A stretch of DNA of 64,000 bases from Ilumatobacter sp. (GCF_030065885.1 NZ_JASJCS010000007.1:1-64000); one strand, 5' to 3'; counted from the stretch's first letter, positions 50,188 to 60,310 are shown. The notes: generated from the letters alone by a model not told the origin. A program made the numbers and translations.

Positions 50188-52131
50188 CTAGCGGGCGTCG
50201 AGCTGCGCCCGGACGCTGGCGGCGATGCCGGTCGCGTCGAGACCGAGGCGGGCGAGGATCTGGCGTGGGTCTCCGTGCGGGACGAACCGCGTCGGGATGC
50301 CGAGGGGGTCGATCATGACGTCGGGCGAGAGCGCCGCGATCTGGTCGGCGATGGTCATGCCGATGCCACCGTCCCGGATGCCGTCCTCGACCGTGACCAC
50401 GACCCTGCACGACGCGGCCGCCTCGATCATCGCGGGGTCGATCGGAGCGCACGACCGGGCGTCCCACACCTCGACGTCGATGCCCTCGGCCGCCAGGGTG
50501 TCGGCGGCCTTGAGGGCGTGCTCGAGCATCCGCCCGATCGCCAGGATCACGGCGGCGCCGTCACCCGGTCGAGCCAGCCGGGCCGCGAGACCGGATCCCA
50601 CCTCGGATTCGGCGACCTGACGCGCCGAGCCGCGTGGGTAGCGGATGACGACCGGACCGTCGTCGGCGAGGTCGACGGCGTCGTCGAGCATCTGGTGGAG
50701 CTCTTGGGCGCTCGATGGCGCGAGCACGCGCATGCCCGGCACCTTGGCGAGCAGCGCCATGTCGTACACGCCGTGATGGCTGGCGCCGTCGGGTCCGGTG
50801 ATGCCGGCGCGGTCGAGGCAGAAGACGACTGGCAGACGGTGCATCGCCACGTCGTAGACGACCTGGTCCCAGGCCCGGTTGAGGAACGTCGAGTAGATCG
50901 CCACCACCGGCCGTAGACCCCACATCGCCATGCCGGCGGCGCCGGCGACGGCGTGTTGCTCGGCGATGCCGACGTCGAAGCAGCGGTCGGGGAACCGCTC
51001 CTCGAACGGGAGCAGACCGGTCGGGCCCGGCATCGCGGCGGTGACCGCGACGATCCGCTCGTCGCGCTCGGCGACCTTGATGACCCCCTCCGCGAACGCC
51101 TGCGTGTAGCCGGTGGGCACCGCCTTGGGCGGACCGTGCAACGGGTCGAAGACGGGCGCGTCGTGGAGGTGCTTCTCGTCGTCGTCCTCGGCGGGGGAGT
51201 AGCCGCGACCCTTCTGGGTGAGCACGTGGACGATGATCGGTCCCTCGACCGAGAGCTCCTCGGCGTTGCGGAACGCAGCCTCCATCTCCTCGATGTTGTG
51301 GCCGTCGACCGGGCCGACGTAGCGCACCCCCAGCGCCTCGAAGAACGACGGCGGCTGGAGGAACTCGCGGACGCCGGCCTTGAACGCCTCCATCGCCTTC
51401 TCGGCCTGCGGGCCGACACCGGGCAGGTTGTGCAGGAAGTCCTCGAGCCGGCGCTGCCGCCGCACGTACACCGGGTTCAGCCGGATGTCGGTGAGCGCGT
51501 GGGCGAGACGGTCGGTGAGCTTGTCGGGGATGCTCGGGTGGTGGGCCCGCTCGTCGACGCCCTGAGCGTTGGCCGACAGGTTCGAGACCGTAGGCGCGTA
51601 GCTGCGTCCGTTGTCGTTGAGGACGATGATGACCTGGCGCTTGCTGTGACCCAGGTTGTTGAGCGCCTCGTAGGCCATGCCGCCGGTCATCGCACCGTCG
51701 CCGATGACGGCGACGATGTGGCGGTGATCGTCGACGCCGGCGTCGCGGGCGATCGCCATGCCGTACGCGTAGCTGAGCACCGTCGACGCGTGGCTGTTCT
51801 CGATGTGGTCGTGGCGGCTCTCTTCGCGGCTCGGGTAGCCGGACAGACCGCCCTCTTGGCGGAGCTGTTCGAACTGGTTGCGCCGGCCGGTGACGATCTT
51901 GTGCACATAGGCCTGGTGGCCGGTGTCCCACAGGATCGCGTCGGTCGGCGACTCGAAGACGCGGTGCAGCGCGAGCGACAACTCGACGGCGCCGAGGTTC
52001 GAGCCGAGGTGACCGCCGGTCTCGCTGACGGCGGCGACGATGAAGTCTCGGATCTCGCCGCCGAGCGCGTCGAGCTCGGCGTACGACAGGCCGCGGAGGT
52101 CGGCGGGTTCGTTCACGCGCTCGAGGAACAT
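50188..52131 (-). CDS. dxs: 1-deoxy-D-xylulose-5-phosphate synthase
   Basis: Condenses pyruvate and glyceraldehyde 3-phosphate in the first step of the MEP isoprenoid pathway. The 647-aa protein has GGHLGSNLGAVELSLALHRVF, the TPP motif GDGAMTGGMAYEALNNLGHS to VLNDNGRSYAPTVSNLS, GPVDGHN, and the C-terminal transketolase halves with DVGIAEQHAVAGAAGMA. Full length. TAGCGT lies 9 nt before the ATG at 52131. Confidence 0.96.
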   Translation of the reverse strand: MFLERVNEPADLRGLSYAELDALGGEIRDFIVAAVSETGGHLGSNLGAVELSLALHRVFESPTDAILWDTGHQAYVHKIVTGRRNQFEQLRQEGGLSGYPSREESRHDHIENSHASTVLSYAYGMAIARDAGVDDHRHIVAVIGDGAMTGGMAYEALNNLGHSKRQVIIVLNDNGRSYAPTVSNLSANAQGVDERAHHPSIPDKLTDRLAHALTDIRLNPVYVRRQRRLEDFLHNLPGVGPQAEKAMEAFKAGVREFLQPPSFFEALGVRYVGPVDGHNIEEMEAAFRNAEELSVEGPIIVHVLTQKGRGYSPAEDDDEKHLHDAPVFDPLHGPPKAVPTGYTQAFAEGVIKVAERDERIVAVTAAMPGPTGLLPFEERFPDRCFDVGIAEQHAVAGAAGMAMWGLRPVVAIYSTFLNRAWDQVVYDVAMHRLPVVFCLDRAGITGPDGASHHGVYDMALLAKVPGMRVLAPSSAQELHQMLDDAVDLADDGPVVIRYPRGSARQVAESEVGSGLAARLARPGDGAAVILAIGRMLEHALKAADTLAAEGIDVEVWDARSCAPIDPAMIEAAASCRVVVTVEDGIRDGGIGMTIADQIAALSPDVMIDPLGIPTRFVPHGDPRQILARLGLDATGIAASVRAQLDAR

Positions 52132-52358
52132 GTGTCGGTCACGCTACCGGTGACCCAGAGGGCCTGCGCATTCAGCTCGCCGTTCCCGACGCCTCGGGCC
52201 GTCCCGGGGGAGAGCGCGGGCACAGAGGCGAGCGGGGCCCCGGATGCGCGGCGTCGACGGCGAGGTCTCGAGGCGCCGACCCCGAGGGCCTCGCGCACTT
52301 CCGGTCCGGCCCGTCGGCGGAGCCCGTCCCGAACGGTCACCGGACGTACGCTGCGACC

Positions 52359-53972
52359 ATGACGCGGATCGAAGGACATGCCGGGCAGCAGACGGTCGCA
52401 GCACTCCAGCAGTTCGGCACCGACGTGATGTTCACGCTCAACGGCGGTCACATCTGGCCGTTCTACGAGGCGGCGCGCGATCGCGGCATGCGCGTCGTCG
52501 ACACCCGCCACGAGCAGTCGGCCGCGTTCGCGGCCGAGGCCTACGCCAAGCTGACCCGACAACCGGGTGTCGCTGCGCTCACCGCAGGGCCCGGCGTCAC
52601 CAACGGCGTGTCCGCCGTGACCTCCGCGATGTTCAACGGCTCACCGGTGGTGGTGCTCGGCGGGCGGGCGCCGTCGGCTCGGTGGGGCGCCGGCTCGCTG
52701 CAGGAGTTCGATCACGTGCCCGTCATGGCGCCGATCACGAAGTACGCCGCCACGGTCGGCGACGCCGGTGTCGCCGGCCAGCAGGTGCACGAAGCCACCC
52801 GCACCGCTACCGAACCGCATCGCGGACCGGTCTTCCTCGACTTCCCGCTCGACGTCTTCGGACCGTCCTCGGGTGAGATCCCCTCGGGTGGCGCGGCGAG
52901 CGGCCAGGCGCCCGATCACGAGCTCGTCGAACGACTCGCCCGTGCCGTCGCCGGCGCGGAACGTCCGGCGTTCCTGGTGGGCAGCGACGCCTACTGGGAC
53001 GGCGCATGGGTCGAGCTCGAGGCCGCCGCCACCGCGCTCGGGGTGCCGTGCTTCTTCAACGGGCTCGGACGGGGGATGCTGCCGGCCGACCACCCGCACG
53101 CCTTCCTGCGCACCAGGGGCATGCTCAAGCAACGCGCCGACCTCGTCGTCGTGATCGGGACGCCGCTCGACTTCCGGGTGGGCTTCGGCACGTTCGGTGA
53201 CGCCACGGTTGCCCACGTCGTCGACGCCGCCTCGCAGGTCGCCGACCACGCCGAGGTGCTGACCGTCGTCGGCGACATCAGCACCGTGCTGGCAGAGATG
53301 GCGAACTTCGCCGGCCATCGACGCGACCACGGGCCGTGGATGAGCGAGTTGCGCGATGCCGAGTTGGCCGCGGTCGCTGCCGAGGTCCCCCTGCTCGAGG
53401 CCGAGACCGAGCTCATCAAGCCGACGCGTGTCTACGGCGAGCTGCGCAAGCGGCTCGAGCGCGACGCGGTCGTGATCTGCGACGGCGGTGACTTCGTCTC
53501 GTACGCGGGGAAGTACGTCGAGGTGCACCAGCCGGGCGGCTGGCTCGACACCGGCCCGTTCGGCTGCCTCGGGAGCGGTCTCGGCTCGGCGATCGCGGCC
53601 CGCGTCGTCCGGCCGGACGCACAGATCGTGCTGATGCTCGGCGACGGCGCCGCCGGCTTCTCGCTGATGGACGTCGACACGCTCGTGCGCCACCAGCTGC
53701 CCGTCGTGATGGTGGTCGGCAACAACGGCATCTGGGGCCTGGAGAAGCACCCGATGCAGGCGATCTACGGCTGGGACATGGCGTGCGACCTGCAGCCCGA
53801 CACGCGCTACGACGACGTCGTGAAGGCGCTCGGCGGCGACGGCGAGACCGTCACCGAACCCGGGCAGGTCGGCGCGGCGCTCGACCGGGCGTTCGCGAGC
53901 GGCGTGCCGTACCTCGTGAACGTGATGACCGACCCGGGCGACGTCTACCCCAGAACGAGCAACCTCGCCTGA
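52359..53972 (+). CDS. Acetolactate-synthase-like TPP-dependent enzyme
   Basis: 537 aa of the ALS/oxalyl-CoA decarboxylase/2-hydroxyacyl-CoA lyase group. Catalytic Glu region RHEQSAAFAAEAYAKLT, GPGVTNGVSAV, and the TPP-Mg motif GDGAAGFSLMDVDTLVRHQLPVVMVVGNN. There is no regulatory subunit gene next to it and the length is short for IlvB, so a 2-hydroxyacyl-CoA lyase-like role is as likely as acetolactate synthesis. TACGCT lies 6 nt before the ATG. Confidence 0.87.
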   Translation: MTRIEGHAGQQTVAALQQFGTDVMFTLNGGHIWPFYEAARDRGMRVVDTRHEQSAAFAAEAYAKLTRQPGVAALTAGPGVTNGVSAVTSAMFNGSPVVVLGGRAPSARWGAGSLQEFDHVPVMAPITKYAATVGDAGVAGQQVHEATRTATEPHRGPVFLDFPLDVFGPSSGEIPSGGAASGQAPDHELVERLARAVAGAERPAFLVGSDAYWDGAWVELEAAATALGVPCFFNGLGRGMLPADHPHAFLRTRGMLKQRADLVVVIGTPLDFRVGFGTFGDATVAHVVDAASQVADHAEVLTVVGDISTVLAEMANFAGHRRDHGPWMSELRDAELAAVAAEVPLLEAETELIKPTRVYGELRKRLERDAVVICDGGDFVSYAGKYVEVHQPGGWLDTGPFGCLGSGLGSAIAARVVRPDAQIVLMLGDGAAGFSLMDVDTLVRHQLPVVMVVGNNGIWGLEKHPMQAIYGWDMACDLQPDTRYDDVVKALGGDGETVTEPGQVGAALDRAFASGVPYLVNVMTDPGDVYPRTSNLA

Positions 53973-54057
53973 GCGCCGCGGCGTCGGCGTCGCACACGCG
54001 GCCTCACCGTCGACCCGCGGGACGGGCCGCCGCTGGGTCGACGCGTCGACCCGCTCG

Positions 54058-55116
54058 TCACCACATGCCGTCGCAGATCGAGCCGGGAGCGGGGATCACC
54101 GACCCGTCGGCGGTGATGTCGACGAGCTCGAGCTCGGCGCGGAGGAAGCCGATCAGATCGGCTTCGGTCGCCGGCAGCGCGCCGTCGTGCTCGATCAGGT
54201 ACGCCTCGATCGCCACCTCCATCGTGCGGCGCGACCGGGTGCACTCCTCCTCGATCGCCACCGAATCGCCGTCGGTGTCGCGCGGCGGCGTCAGGTCGAT
54301 GCCGGCGCACTCGCTGCCGGCGACGGCGGCCGGGGCGCCGTCGACGAGGTCGAGCCGTTCGTCGAGCTTGCCCAGCAGCCCGGCGTCGACGAGATCCTGC
54401 TCGGTCGGCTCGGCGGCGCCGGGGAACTTCGCAATGTACGCCTCGCGTGCGACCACGAGTGTCCGTGCCGAAGCCCGGCAGGCGCTCGTGAACTCGGCGA
54501 CGGTCGGGTCGACGCATCCCGAGCCGGCGACCGGCACGAGGCGATCGTCGGCCGTCTGCCAGCGGCCAACGGGTTGGTCGAGGAACCCGTCGAGCTCCTC
54601 GAGCGCGCCGGGGCCCTCGCCGCGTTCGGCGGCGAAGCGCTCGACGCCGGCGTAGATGACCGCCAGCTCCCTCGCGCAGTCGGGCCCGCCGACGAGGTCG
54701 ACGTCGGCAGCGCTGAACTCGGCGTAGATCTCGTCGGCATTCTGCAGCGGCTCGGTCGACGTGACGATCTCGGCCTCCGGGATGTCGGCGGGCACGACGC
54801 CGCAGCCGGGGTCGGCTGGGACGAGTGCGCCGTCGCGGACGTCCCACAACGTCGATTCGTCGCGGAGGTACTCCTCGGCGACGAGCGCCGCCTCGTCGGG
54901 CGCCGGTTCGCCCTGCATCACCTCGTAGACGTCGAGGGCGGTGCGCAGGGCCGACGCATCCGCGTTGCACGCGGCCGGGTCGGCCTGCTCGATCGCTTCG
55001 AGACCCGGCTCGACGACGGCGTCGCGGAGGGCGCCCGATTCCGTGCCGTCGACGGACGCGCACGACGCGACCGCAAGCGCTGCGGCGGCGGTGCGTGTCA
55101 GTCGGCGCGGCAGCAC
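54058..55116 (-). CDS. Putative lipoprotein with repeated Cys-helix modules
   Basis: 352 aa from GTG 55116. Signal ALAVASC (Cys ~20). The rest looks like three related modules, each with a Cys, a helix of ~25 residues and a Pro-Gly-Cys end: AACNADASALRTALDVYEVM...DPGCGVV; DCARELAVIYAGVERFAA...GSGCVD; EECTRSRRTMEVAIEAYLIE...GSICDG. Function unknown. It overlaps the thioesterase gene by 19 nt. Confidence 0.75.
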   Translation of the reverse strand: MLPRRLTRTAAAALAVASCASVDGTESGALRDAVVEPGLEAIEQADPAACNADASALRTALDVYEVMQGEPAPDEAALVAEEYLRDESTLWDVRDGALVPADPGCGVVPADIPEAEIVTSTEPLQNADEIYAEFSAADVDLVGGPDCARELAVIYAGVERFAAERGEGPGALEELDGFLDQPVGRWQTADDRLVPVAGSGCVDPTVAEFTSACRASARTLVVAREAYIAKFPGAAEPTEQDLVDAGLLGKLDERLDLVDGAPAAVAGSECAGIDLTPPRDTDGDSVAIEEECTRSRRTMEVAIEAYLIEHDGALPATEADLIGFLRAELELVDITADGSVIPAPGSICDGMW

Positions 55117-55484
55117 TTGGACATGAACTTCTCGACGTCGATCATCACCCGGGTGACCTTGCCGGCCGCGATGAGGCCACCGGCATCCGACGCCGTGACG
55201 GTGAACGTGATGCGGCGGCCCTCGATCTTCTCGAGCTGGGCCTCGACGGTGACCTCGGCGCCGACGGGCGTCGGCTGGAGGTGGTCGATCTGCACGCGCA
55301 TGCCCACCGACGACTGGCCCTCTTCGAGCACGCCGGTGAGCGCATCGACGGTCGCTTGTTCGAAGAGGGCGACGAGGCGCGGGGTGCCGAGCACGTCGAC
55401 ATCGCCCGAACCGAGCGCCACCGCCGTGTCGTCTGCACTGACGATGAGCTTCGCCTCGCCCTTGAGACCCACCGCTACGTTCAC
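55098..55484 (-). CDS. Hotdog-fold thioesterase (fluoroacetyl-CoA-thioesterase-like)
   Basis: 128 aa. GDVDVLGTPRLVALFEQATVDAL, SVGMRVQIDHLQPTPVGAEV and VTRVMIDVEKFMSK match the FlK-like hotdog family. Acyl-CoA substrate unknown; members include betainyl-CoA-type and other small-acyl thioesterases, so a link to the carnitine operon is conceivable but not supported by position. The GTG at 55484 has TAGCGT 8 nt upstream. Confidence 0.85.
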   Translation of the reverse strand: MNVAVGLKGEAKLIVSADDTAVALGSGDVDVLGTPRLVALFEQATVDALTGVLEEGQSSVGMRVQIDHLQPTPVGAEVTVEAQLEKIEGRRITFTVTASDAGGLIAAGKVTRVMIDVEKFMSKCCRAD

Positions 55485-55607
55485 CGCGCGACACGCTAAC
55501 GCCGCGCGCGCCCCCTTTGTCGAACACTCCGTGTGACGGTTGCGTGACGGTGGGAAGTACCGGAGGAGGGTGTCTCGAACGCCCCACGAGACACGTAGCC
55601 TGAGCCG

Positions 55608-57014
55608 ATGATCGCGCAGGATGTCATCGAGCGGACGCTGGGCCGGGCACTCACCACGGGGGCCGAGTTCGCCGAGGTCTACGCCGAGGACAAACGCAAC
55701 ACGTCGGTGGCACTCGACGACGGCAAGATCGAACAGGTCACGTCGGGACGTGATCGCGGCGCGGGCATCCGGGTGATCAACGGCGAGACGACGGGGTTCG
55801 CCCACACCAGCGATCTCACCGAGCGCGGCCTCGCGGCGGCCGCCGAAGCAGCGGCGGCCGCGGCCAGCCGCGGCGACGGCGGCACCCGCACCGTGGCACT
55901 CGAGGCGGCGGCGACCCGCCGGGTCAACGCCGTGGCCGAGTTCCCCGAGGTCATCCCGAAGGCCACCAAGGTCGAGCTCCTGCAGCGCGTCGACGACGCG
56001 GCTCGGTCCGCCGGCCCTGCGATCGTGCAGGTCTCCGCCGGCTACGCCGACAGCCGGAAGCGGGTGCTCGTCGCCAACACCGACGGCGTGCACGTCGAGG
56101 ACGACGTCGTTCGCATCCTCGCCCGCATCAGTGCCGTGGCCGACGGTGACACCGGCATGCAGACCGGCTTCCAGTCGATGGGTCACACGGTCGGCTGGGA
56201 GGTCTTCGACCCGAGCTTCGAGGGCTACGTCGACCTCGACGAGCTCGCTCGCGACGCAGCCCGGCAGGCGATCGTCAAGCTCAATGCCCGGCCCGCTCCG
56301 TCCGGCGAGATGCCGGTGGTCATCAAGAACGGGACCGGCGGCGTGCTGTTCCACGAGGCGTGTGGGCATGGCCTCGAGGCCGACCACATCCAGAAGGGCG
56401 CCAGCGTCTACGCGGGCAAGGTCGGCGAGCTCGTCGCCAGCCCGCTCGTCACGCTCGTCGATGACGGCACGATGGCGGGCGAGTGGGGCACGCTCGCCTA
56501 CGACGACGAGGGCCACGCGACGCGACGCAACGTCCTGATCGAGGACGGCGTGCTCACCGACTACATGTGGGACTACCTGCGCTCGCGCAAGGACGGCCGA
56601 GCGCCCTCCGGCAACGGTCGTCGCCAGAGCTACATGCACCTGCCGATGGTGCGGATGACCAACACGTTCGTGCTCGACGGGGCCGACGACCCTGACGAGA
56701 TCGTCGCCTCGACGCCCCAGGGGGTGTATGTCAGTCACCTCGGCGGCGGCAGCGTCAACACCGCCACCGGCGACTTCGTCTTCGGCATGCGCGAGGCCTA
56801 CCTGATCGAGGACGGGCAGATCACCGAGCCCCTCCGCGAAGGCAACCTGATCGGCAACGGGCCGCAGGTGCTGCGCGACATCGATCTGCTCGGCAACGAC
56901 TTCGCGATGGGCAATCCCGGTACGTGCGGCAAGGACGGTCAGGGCGTACCGGTCGGCGACGGCCAGCCGACCCTCCGGGTGAAGTCGCTGACGATCGGCG
57001 GGACCGCGGCGTGA
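55608..57014 (+). CDS. tldD: Metalloprotease TldD
   Basis: 468 aa. The zinc motif FHEACGHGLEADHI (HExxxH) defines the catalytic TldD subunit, with the glycine-rich GNGRRQSYMHLPMVRMTN and a late GGSVNTATGDFVFGMREAYLIEDG. It acts with TldE on unfolded or modified peptides. TAGCCT lies 6 nt before the ATG and no ribosome site is present. Confidence 0.95.
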   Translation: MIAQDVIERTLGRALTTGAEFAEVYAEDKRNTSVALDDGKIEQVTSGRDRGAGIRVINGETTGFAHTSDLTERGLAAAAEAAAAAASRGDGGTRTVALEAAATRRVNAVAEFPEVIPKATKVELLQRVDDAARSAGPAIVQVSAGYADSRKRVLVANTDGVHVEDDVVRILARISAVADGDTGMQTGFQSMGHTVGWEVFDPSFEGYVDLDELARDAARQAIVKLNARPAPSGEMPVVIKNGTGGVLFHEACGHGLEADHIQKGASVYAGKVGELVASPLVTLVDDGTMAGEWGTLAYDDEGHATRRNVLIEDGVLTDYMWDYLRSRKDGRAPSGNGRRQSYMHLPMVRMTNTFVLDGADDPDEIVASTPQGVYVSHLGGGSVNTATGDFVFGMREAYLIEDGQITEPLREGNLIGNGPQVLRDIDLLGNDFAMGNPGTCGKDGQGVPVGDGQPTLRVKSLTIGGTAA

Positions 57015-58378
57015 GCCCATCGACCTCCGACTCGGGCGCGGAGCTGTTGGCGCTCGCCGACCGAGTCGTCGAGCGGGCTGTGCCGGGCGAGCAGGTCGAG
57101 GCCTTCGTCGCCCGCGGCGGTGACACCGAGATCCGCGTCTACGAGGGCGAGGTCGAGCACTTCGTCGCCGCCCAGTCCGAAGGTGTCGGCATCCGCGTGC
57201 TGCGCGACGGCCGCACCGGCTTCGCGTACGCCGGCACGCTGTCGAGCGAGTCGATCGAGGAGGTGCTCGCCGAGGCGCGCGACAACGTCCAGTTCGGCAC
57301 CATCGACGAATGGGCCGGCCTCGCCGAGCCCGACGGCGTGCCGGTCACCGACCAGGCACTCTGGAACGACGAGCTCGCCGACTTCGACACCGACGCCAAG
57401 ATCGAGCTGGCGAAGGAGCTCGAGCGGCTGACGGCCGCACACGACTCGCGGATCCGGATCGACGACTCCAACTACGCCGATGCGTACGGCGAGGCGGCGG
57501 TGGCGAGCACGACCGGCATCCGGCAGTGGGGTCGTGAGAACGGGTGCTACGTCAGCATCTCGACGTTGGCCGACGACGGCGACGAGACCCAGACCGGCTT
57601 CGGCTTCAGCGTCGGCCGCACGCCGACGGCGCTCGACATCGAACGGGCGGCCAAGGACGGCGCCGAACGCGCGACCCGGCTGCTGGGTGCCACGAAGCCG
57701 CCGTCCGCGCGCACGACGGTGGTGCTCGACCCGTTCGTCACCGCGCAGTTCCTCGGCATCATCTCCTCGACGCTCAACGGCGAGGCCGTCGTCAAGGGGC
57801 GGAGCCTGTTCCGCGACCGCCTCGACGACGAGGTCGCTCCCGCGTTCGTCAACCTGATCGACGACCCGACCAACCCGCTCGCCTACACGGCCACCGACGT
57901 CGACGGCGAAGGGCTCGCAGCGCGCCGGAACGCACTGATCGAGGGTGGCGTGCTGCGCCGGTTCACGCACAACTCGTACTCGGCGCGCCGGGCCGGCACC
58001 GTCTCGACCGGCAACGCGACCCGCGGTGGCTATGCCGGCACGCCGGGGGTCGGGGCGCTCGCGCTGTCGCTCGAACCCGGTTCTCGATCGCAGGAGGAGA
58101 TCATCGCCGACATCGACGACGGCCTCCTCGTGCAGAGCGTCACCGGCATCCACTCGGGGGTCAACCCCGTCAGCGGCGACTTCTCGACAGGCGCCGCCGG
58201 CCTGATGATCCGCAACGGCGAGGTGGGCGAGCCAGTGCGCGAGTTCACGATCGCGTCGACGTTGCAGCGGATGCTGCTCGACATCGTCGAGATCGGCAAC
58301 GACGTCGACTGGTTGCCGATGCGTGCAGCCGGCGTGAGCCTCGTGATCCGTGACGTGACGATGTCCGGCGCGAGCTGA
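57011..58378 (+). CDS. tldE: TldE/PmbA-type partner of TldD
   Basis: 455 aa. It belongs to the PmbA/TldE family: RVYEGEVEHFVAAQSEGVGIRVL, QTGFGFSVGR, and VNPVSGDFSTGAAGLMIRNGE, without the HExxxH. The GTG overlaps the tldD stop (GTGA), so the pair is translationally coupled and forms the TldD/E heterodimer. Confidence 0.93.
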   Translation: MSPSTSDSGAELLALADRVVERAVPGEQVEAFVARGGDTEIRVYEGEVEHFVAAQSEGVGIRVLRDGRTGFAYAGTLSSESIEEVLAEARDNVQFGTIDEWAGLAEPDGVPVTDQALWNDELADFDTDAKIELAKELERLTAAHDSRIRIDDSNYADAYGEAAVASTTGIRQWGRENGCYVSISTLADDGDETQTGFGFSVGRTPTALDIERAAKDGAERATRLLGATKPPSARTTVVLDPFVTAQFLGIISSTLNGEAVVKGRSLFRDRLDDEVAPAFVNLIDDPTNPLAYTATDVDGEGLAARRNALIEGGVLRRFTHNSYSARRAGTVSTGNATRGGYAGTPGVGALALSLEPGSRSQEEIIADIDDGLLVQSVTGIHSGVNPVSGDFSTGAAGLMIRNGEVGEPVREFTIASTLQRMLLDIVEIGNDVDWLPMRAAGVSLVIRDVTMSGAS

Positions 58379-58637
58379 ACGGGCTTCGCACGGGCTGGGG
58401 CTAGCAGCCCTCGCCTCCCGGAGCTCGGCTGCTCGCTTGGCTGGGCTCCTCACCTCCCTGCCCGCGCGGGTGCGGTCGACTCCAGTGAAATGACTGGCTT
58501 CGCCTGACCGAGCTCGCTGTCTTCGCTGCGCTTCGACGCTGCGAGCCCTGCGGGCTCGGCCCACCTCGGTATTTCGACGCGGTCGGGCGGTGAGATGGGC
58601 GTCGGTGGGTGGCTCTGGCCCGCGGAATCGTCGTTCG
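58379..58637. other. Intergenic stretch with hairpin 58542-58558
   Basis: About 260 bases without an open frame of coding character. CGAGCCC-TGC-GGGCTCG at 58542-58558 is a perfect 7-bp hairpin between the convergent tldE and sugar reductase genes and probably a terminator. The composition, with repeated TTCGCTGCGCTTCGACGCT-like words, differs from nearby genes and resembles a dispersed intergenic repeat. Confidence 0.5.
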
Positions 58638-59432
58638 TTACCAGCTGGCGGGGCCGCGGACCTCGAGGCCGTGGCCGGCGGCGAGGGTCGAGTCGAGGAC
58701 GACGTGGCCCGGTCGGGTCATGCCCGACTCCTCGATGGTGGAGAAGCGGAGTCTGCTCGCGTCCCAGCCGTGCCGTCGCGCCGTCATCGTGGCGAGCTCG
58801 GCGCGGCTCAGCGGGTCGGGGCCGGTGAGGTTGAGCACGCCGCTCGGCTCGGAGCGGTCGGCCAGTGCGACCAACGCGACGGCCAGATCATCGACCAGCA
58901 GCGCTGAGCGGACCTCGTCGGTGAAGAACGTCATCGACGACGTGCCCGAGACGGCGTCGCGCACGGCTCGTTCGTGCCCGGACAGCTCGTGGACGCCGTA
59001 GAGCAGCGACGTCCTGACGATGACGGCCGAGGGGCACGCCGCGGCCACCTCGCGTTCGGCGTCGGCCTTGTCCCGTCCGTAGTCGTGCACAGCCGTGGGC
59101 TCGTCGGCCTCGGTGTACGGCGCGAGGCGACCGGCGAACAGCGCATCGGTCGAGACGTGCACGAGGCGGGCGCCGCACCGTGCCGCTGCCGACGCGACGT
59201 GACGGCTGGCGTCGACGATCGAGGTGCGATCGTCCTTGCGATACGCGGTGTGGATGATCGCTGCCGGCTGCCGGCCGGCGATCATCTCGTGGACCGATAC
59301 GGCGTCGCGCAGGTCCAGCGACCGCGACGTCGGCGCGATCACCTCCCACCCCTCGGACGCCGGGCCGTCGACGATGTGGCGCCCGAGGAACCCCGAGCCA
59401 CCCGTCACGAACAACCGGCGCGGATGCCTCAT
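58638..59432 (-). CDS. NDP-sugar reductase (RmlD-like extended SDR)
   Basis: 264 aa. FVTGGSGFLGRHIV nucleotide motif, IIHTAYRKDD, STDALFAG, DYGRDKADAE (YxxxK), and FFTDEVRSALLVDDLA. It belongs to the dTDP-4-dehydrorhamnose reductase family; product unknown. Candidate starts are GTG 59438, ATG 59435 and ATG 59432; TACCAT lies 7 nt before the ATG at 59432, so that start is chosen. Confidence 0.85.
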   Translation of the reverse strand: MRHPRRLFVTGGSGFLGRHIVDGPASEGWEVIAPTSRSLDLRDAVSVHEMIAGRQPAAIIHTAYRKDDRTSIVDASRHVASAAARCGARLVHVSTDALFAGRLAPYTEADEPTAVHDYGRDKADAEREVAAACPSAVIVRTSLLYGVHELSGHERAVRDAVSGTSSMTFFTDEVRSALLVDDLAVALVALADRSEPSGVLNLTGPDPLSRAELATMTARRHGWDASRLRFSTIEESGMTRPGHVVLDSTLAAGHGLEVRGPASW

Positions 59433-59466
59433 CATCACGATGGTACGGCGGTACCGTCCGGGGGTC

Positions 59467-60297
59467 ATGCCGATCCTCCATGCGATCGTCCTCGGCCTCG
59501 TGCAAGGTCTGTCGGAGTTCCTGCCGATCTCGTCGAGCGGCCATCTGCTGCTCGTGCCGTGGTTGCTCGACTGGAACGACCTCGACGATCCATCGGTGAA
59601 GAAATCGTTCGACGTCGCGCTGCACCTCGGCACGTTCGTCGCCGTCGTCGCGTACTTCAGGCGCGAGCTCGTCGTGTACGTCAGGGAGGGCGTCCGGCTG
59701 CTGTACCGGCGCGAGCGACCCGTCACCGCGGAAGGCCGCATCGCCTGGCTGCTCGTGGTGGCGACGCTGCCGGCAGCGGCGGTCGGTGCGTTGTTCGAGG
59801 AATGGATCGACGAGCAACTCGGCACGCCGACGATCATCGCGATCTCGCTGATCGGCTTCGGTGTGTTGCTGTGGTGGGCGGACCGCCTGCTCGGCCGCCG
59901 CACCGTCGACGAGTTCAACACCCGCGACGCGCTGCTCGTCGGCGCGGCGCAGGCGCTGGCGCTCAACCCCGGCACGTCGCGATCGGGCATCACGATCACC
60001 GCGGCTCGGCAGATCGGCTTCGATCGTGACTCGGCCGCCCGGCTCAGCTTCCTGATGAGCATCCCGGTCATCGCCGGCGCCGTCGTGCTCAAGGTCGGCG
60101 GGATGCTCGCCGATGGCGTGCCCGACGATCTCGTGGTGCCGATGATCGTCGGGATCGTCACCAGCGGCATCTCGGGCTGGGTGGCGGTGTGGGGCACGCT
60201 CCGCCTGGTCAGGACCCGGACGTTCACCCCCTTCGTCGTGTACCGGATCGCGCTCGGCGCGCTGGTGCTGGTGGTGGTCGCAGCCGGCTGGCGCTGA
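59467..60297 (+). CDS. uppP: Undecaprenyl-diphosphatase
   Basis: 276 aa with about eight helices. Catalytic motifs LVQGLSEFLPISSSGHLLL and NPGTSRSGITITAARQIG are those of UppP/BacA. Dephosphorylates undecaprenyl pyrophosphate for peptidoglycan and sugar lipid carriers and gives bacitracin tolerance. TACCGT lies 9 nt before the ATG. Confidence 0.95.
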   Translation: MPILHAIVLGLVQGLSEFLPISSSGHLLLVPWLLDWNDLDDPSVKKSFDVALHLGTFVAVVAYFRRELVVYVREGVRLLYRRERPVTAEGRIAWLLVVATLPAAAVGALFEEWIDEQLGTPTIIAISLIGFGVLLWWADRLLGRRTVDEFNTRDALLVGAAQALALNPGTSRSGITITAARQIGFDRDSAARLSFLMSIPVIAGAVVLKVGGMLADGVPDDLVVPMIVGIVTSGISGWVAVWGTLRLVRTRTFTPFVVYRIALGALVLVVVAAGWR

Positions 60298-60310
60298 CGC
60301 CGCGCCTGCG

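Noticed and set aside
58379..58637. Possible small RNA between tldE and the sugar reductase
   Set aside because: Only one clear hairpin and no promoter; best read as a terminator region.
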